A stretch of 64,000 nucleotides of DNA. It comes from DATAXP01 sp963708675. GTDB taxonomy: Bacteria; Planctomycetota; Planctomycetia; Pirellulales; PNKZ01. The position numbers and the translations under genes were made by a program. The notes under the pieces were generated by a model. It searched no databases, was not told the DNA's origin, and was given only the letters and a program-made list of their open reading frames with translations. This document shows positions 62,499-64,000 of this stretch, in pieces; position 1 is the stretch's first letter, and each line of letters opens with the position of its first letter. The stretch spans positions 1,116,001-1,180,000 of the forward strand of contig CAVPTO010000003.1 of NCBI GenBank assembly GCA_963708675.1, read 5' to 3'.

Positions 62499-64000
62499 TT
62501 GTCTGCATTGACGATTCCTATTGTCCCGAAAGACCCCACCGGCAATCTCCAGGTAGTCGCTATCGGCCGCGTATCGACCATTCACCAGAACGTCGAGAAC
62601 ATCGCGGCATCGCACCGCTACGTCCAGGAATACCTCACACAGTTGTATCGCGGACCGATGGATGTTCGCATGCTCGGCGAACAGGCCAGCGGCATGCTCA
62701 CCGATCGCGCCACGATCCGCGAGGCAGAAGCGCTCGTCGCGACCGGCCAGATTGATTTGGTGATCGCCGAAGACCTTGCGCGAATCTATCGAAATCCGCG
62801 ATTTCAGTACGACTTTGTCCAGAACGCCGTCGATGCCGGCACGCGTGTGATCTGCATCGGCGACAATCTCGACACAGCCGACGAGAATTGGGAAGTCACC
62901 ATGGGGGCCGCCGCCTTGCGGCACGGGCTACACATTCCGGACACGCGTCGTCGCGTTCGGCGAACTGCGACACATTCGTTCCACACCGGTGGAATGGTGC
63001 AGAAGGTGCGGTTTGGCTACCGCAAGCTCACGGCTGAGGAAGCCGCCACCGGTCAGTTCGGCCCAAAGGGCCTGCGAATCACTAAGCGGCCTGAGTGCAC
63101 GCCGGTGATCCGCGAGATGATGGCGCGGGTTCTGGCGGGGCAAAGCTATTCGACGGTTGCCGATTGGCTTAACGACGCGGGCGTCGAACCCGGAGCATAC
63201 GCCACCAGCGGCCGGTGGTCGGCGCGTCGCGTGATGAGCCTGCTCTCATGCGCGATCTTGAGTGGCACCAGGACGTTTCGTGTCACGATCTGCCGACCGG
63301 TGTTTCGCACCGGCCGGCACCTCCGCGAGAAGAACGCTGCCCCTGAAACAGAACATTATCCGGACCTCGCCCATATCACGCGCGAGGAACACGCCGCGCT
63401 GCGCGAAACGATATCGCGACGCGTTCAGGCGCACCGTGCAAAGCATCCGAAAGGTTCGCCACGGCGGCTAGTCCCACGCAGCCGTTCGTTGTGGCCAGGG
63501 CAGGCCGCCACGTGCGCGATTTGCGGGAGCTTGATGTACTACGCCGGCGCTCATCTGAGATGCAGCCGCTCGATCGTCCGCGGAGTACGGCGGTGCTGGA
63601 ATCATGTTCAACTGCCGGCCCTGCTTGCCCGTGAGCGGCTCGTAGCATGGCTGGCCGCCCGCGCGGATCAGGACGCGGGCTTTCGTGCTTTACTGGTCGA
63701 GTCAATTTCAGGGGCGTGTGGCTTTGATCGGGCCGCTGGTGAAGATGTCGATCGCTCCGGTCGGCGCATCGCAAAGCTCGAGCGGCAAGCCGAAAATCTC
63801 GCGGCTGCGATTGCCGCGGGCGGACGTATGCGTCTCTTACTTCAGAAGCTAAAGCAGGTCGAGACAGACCTTGTGCAGGCTCGAGCCCAACTTCTCAAAG
63901 CCGTACCGAAACGCGATGCAACGGACTACATCAGCTCCAAAGCTGAATTCGCGGGTCATCTGCGCGAAGGAATGCTCGGCCTTGCATGCAACTCGTTTGA
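62499..64000 (+). CDS. large serine recombinase, 3' end outside window
   Basis: TTG start with an AAGGAG box. The frame stays open for 500 codons to the right edge. The resolvase domain has VVAIGRVSTIHQNVENIAAS (catalytic Ser in GRVST) and IDLVIAEDLARIYRNPRFQ. The recombinase domain has VQKVRFGYRKLTAEEA and YSTVADWLNDAGVEPG. A zinc ribbon follows (CAICGSLMYYAGAHLRC and a second Cys pair), then a coiled coil. Unlike the copy at 59471 this one is intact as far as visible. It is not a close copy of it, so the island carries at least two distinct large serine recombinases. Confidence 0.88.
   Translation, partial: MSALTIPIVPKDPTGNLQVVAIGRVSTIHQNVENIAASHRYVQEYLTQLYRGPMDVRMLGEQASGMLTDRATIREAEALVATGQIDLVIAEDLARIYRNPRFQYDFVQNAVDAGTRVICIGDNLDTADENWEVTMGAAALRHGLHIPDTRRRVRRTATHSFHTGGMVQKVRFGYRKLTAEEAATGQFGPKGLRITKRPECTPVIREMMARVLAGQSYSTVADWLNDAGVEPGAYATSGRWSARRVMSLLSCAILSGTRTFRVTICRPVFRTGRHLREKNAAPETEHYPDLAHITREEHAALRETISRRVQAHRAKHPKGSPRRLVPRSRSLWPGQAATCAICGSLMYYAGAHLRCSRSIVRGVRRCWNHVQLPALLARERLVAWLAARADQDAGFRALLVESISGACGFDRAAGEDVDRSGRRIAKLERQAENLAAAIAAGGRMRLLLQKLKQVETDLVQARAQLLKAVPKRDATDYISSKAEFAGHLREGMLGLACNSF

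Noticed and set aside
57763..64000. Right attachment site of the island
   Set aside because: I looked for a second copy of the tRNA-Ser 3' end and saw none, so the far end is probably outside the window.

Overview
The window is GC-rich bacterial chromosome from a member of the Planctomycetes, most likely a Pirellula-like lineage. The evidence is gene content. There are tandem planctomycete-type outer-membrane barrel proteins with Cys-rich plugs, an LptE-like lipoprotein and a secreted sulfatase. There are also tetrahydromethanopterin-type C1 genes (fae and a methylene-H4MPT dehydrogenase), and very large exported proteins that resemble no family I know. Genes are densely packed, with short overlaps such as GTGA and ATGA.

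Layout. Positions 1-5110 hold a left-truncated efflux adaptor, a PQQ-propeller protein, an unknown exported protein and a SpoU methyltransferase. Positions 5267-12102 are a housekeeping run, purA-uppS-cdsA-phoH-7TM/HD, into which a GxxExxY nuclease-like gene bounded by an inverted repeat has been placed between uppS and cdsA. Positions 12264-16089 (minus) hold three tandem outer-membrane barrel paralogues plus a decayed fourth. Positions 16341-22764 hold ybeY-recO-bamD-like-lptE-like-folP-proA-fliM. Positions 22789-25783 (minus) hold an aldehyde dehydrogenase and a class III aminotransferase separated by a palindromic repeat. Positions 25976-30184 hold trxB, asnS and a sulfatase. Positions 30268-32696 (minus) hold lutC, lutB and a small membrane protein. 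Positions 32880-40306 hold small envelope proteins, a peroxiredoxin, ligA, murD, a SirB1-like protein and an IMPase.

Positions 40450-50397 encode two giant exported proteins (about 1,120 and 2,196 residues). They appear to be three copies of one architecture, two of them fused around what looks like an internal signal peptide. Positions 50550-57583 hold a GNAT enzyme, a phosphodiesterase, PlsC, an iron-permease-like protein, an ATP-grasp protein, fae, mtd and an M28/PDZ peptidase. From the tRNA-Ser at 57763 to the right edge the DNA is an integrated island: a tyrosine integrase beside the tRNA, a frameshifted serine recombinase, an IS630-type transposase remnant, a recombinase tail fragment and a third recombinase running off the window.

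Two features cut across the whole window. First, there are several families of short palindromic elements: a 143-bp TA-flanked MITE in two copies, a dispersed GCTTGCGGTTTCGCGC palindrome, and the GxxExxY-type inverted repeat, which occurs once around a gene and once empty. Second, five otherwise well-conserved genes (cdsA, asnS, lutB, murD and the first giant gene) each carry a single frameshift, mostly in GCGC-rich stretches. This looks more like uncorrected assembly indels than biology and should be checked before calling any of them dead.
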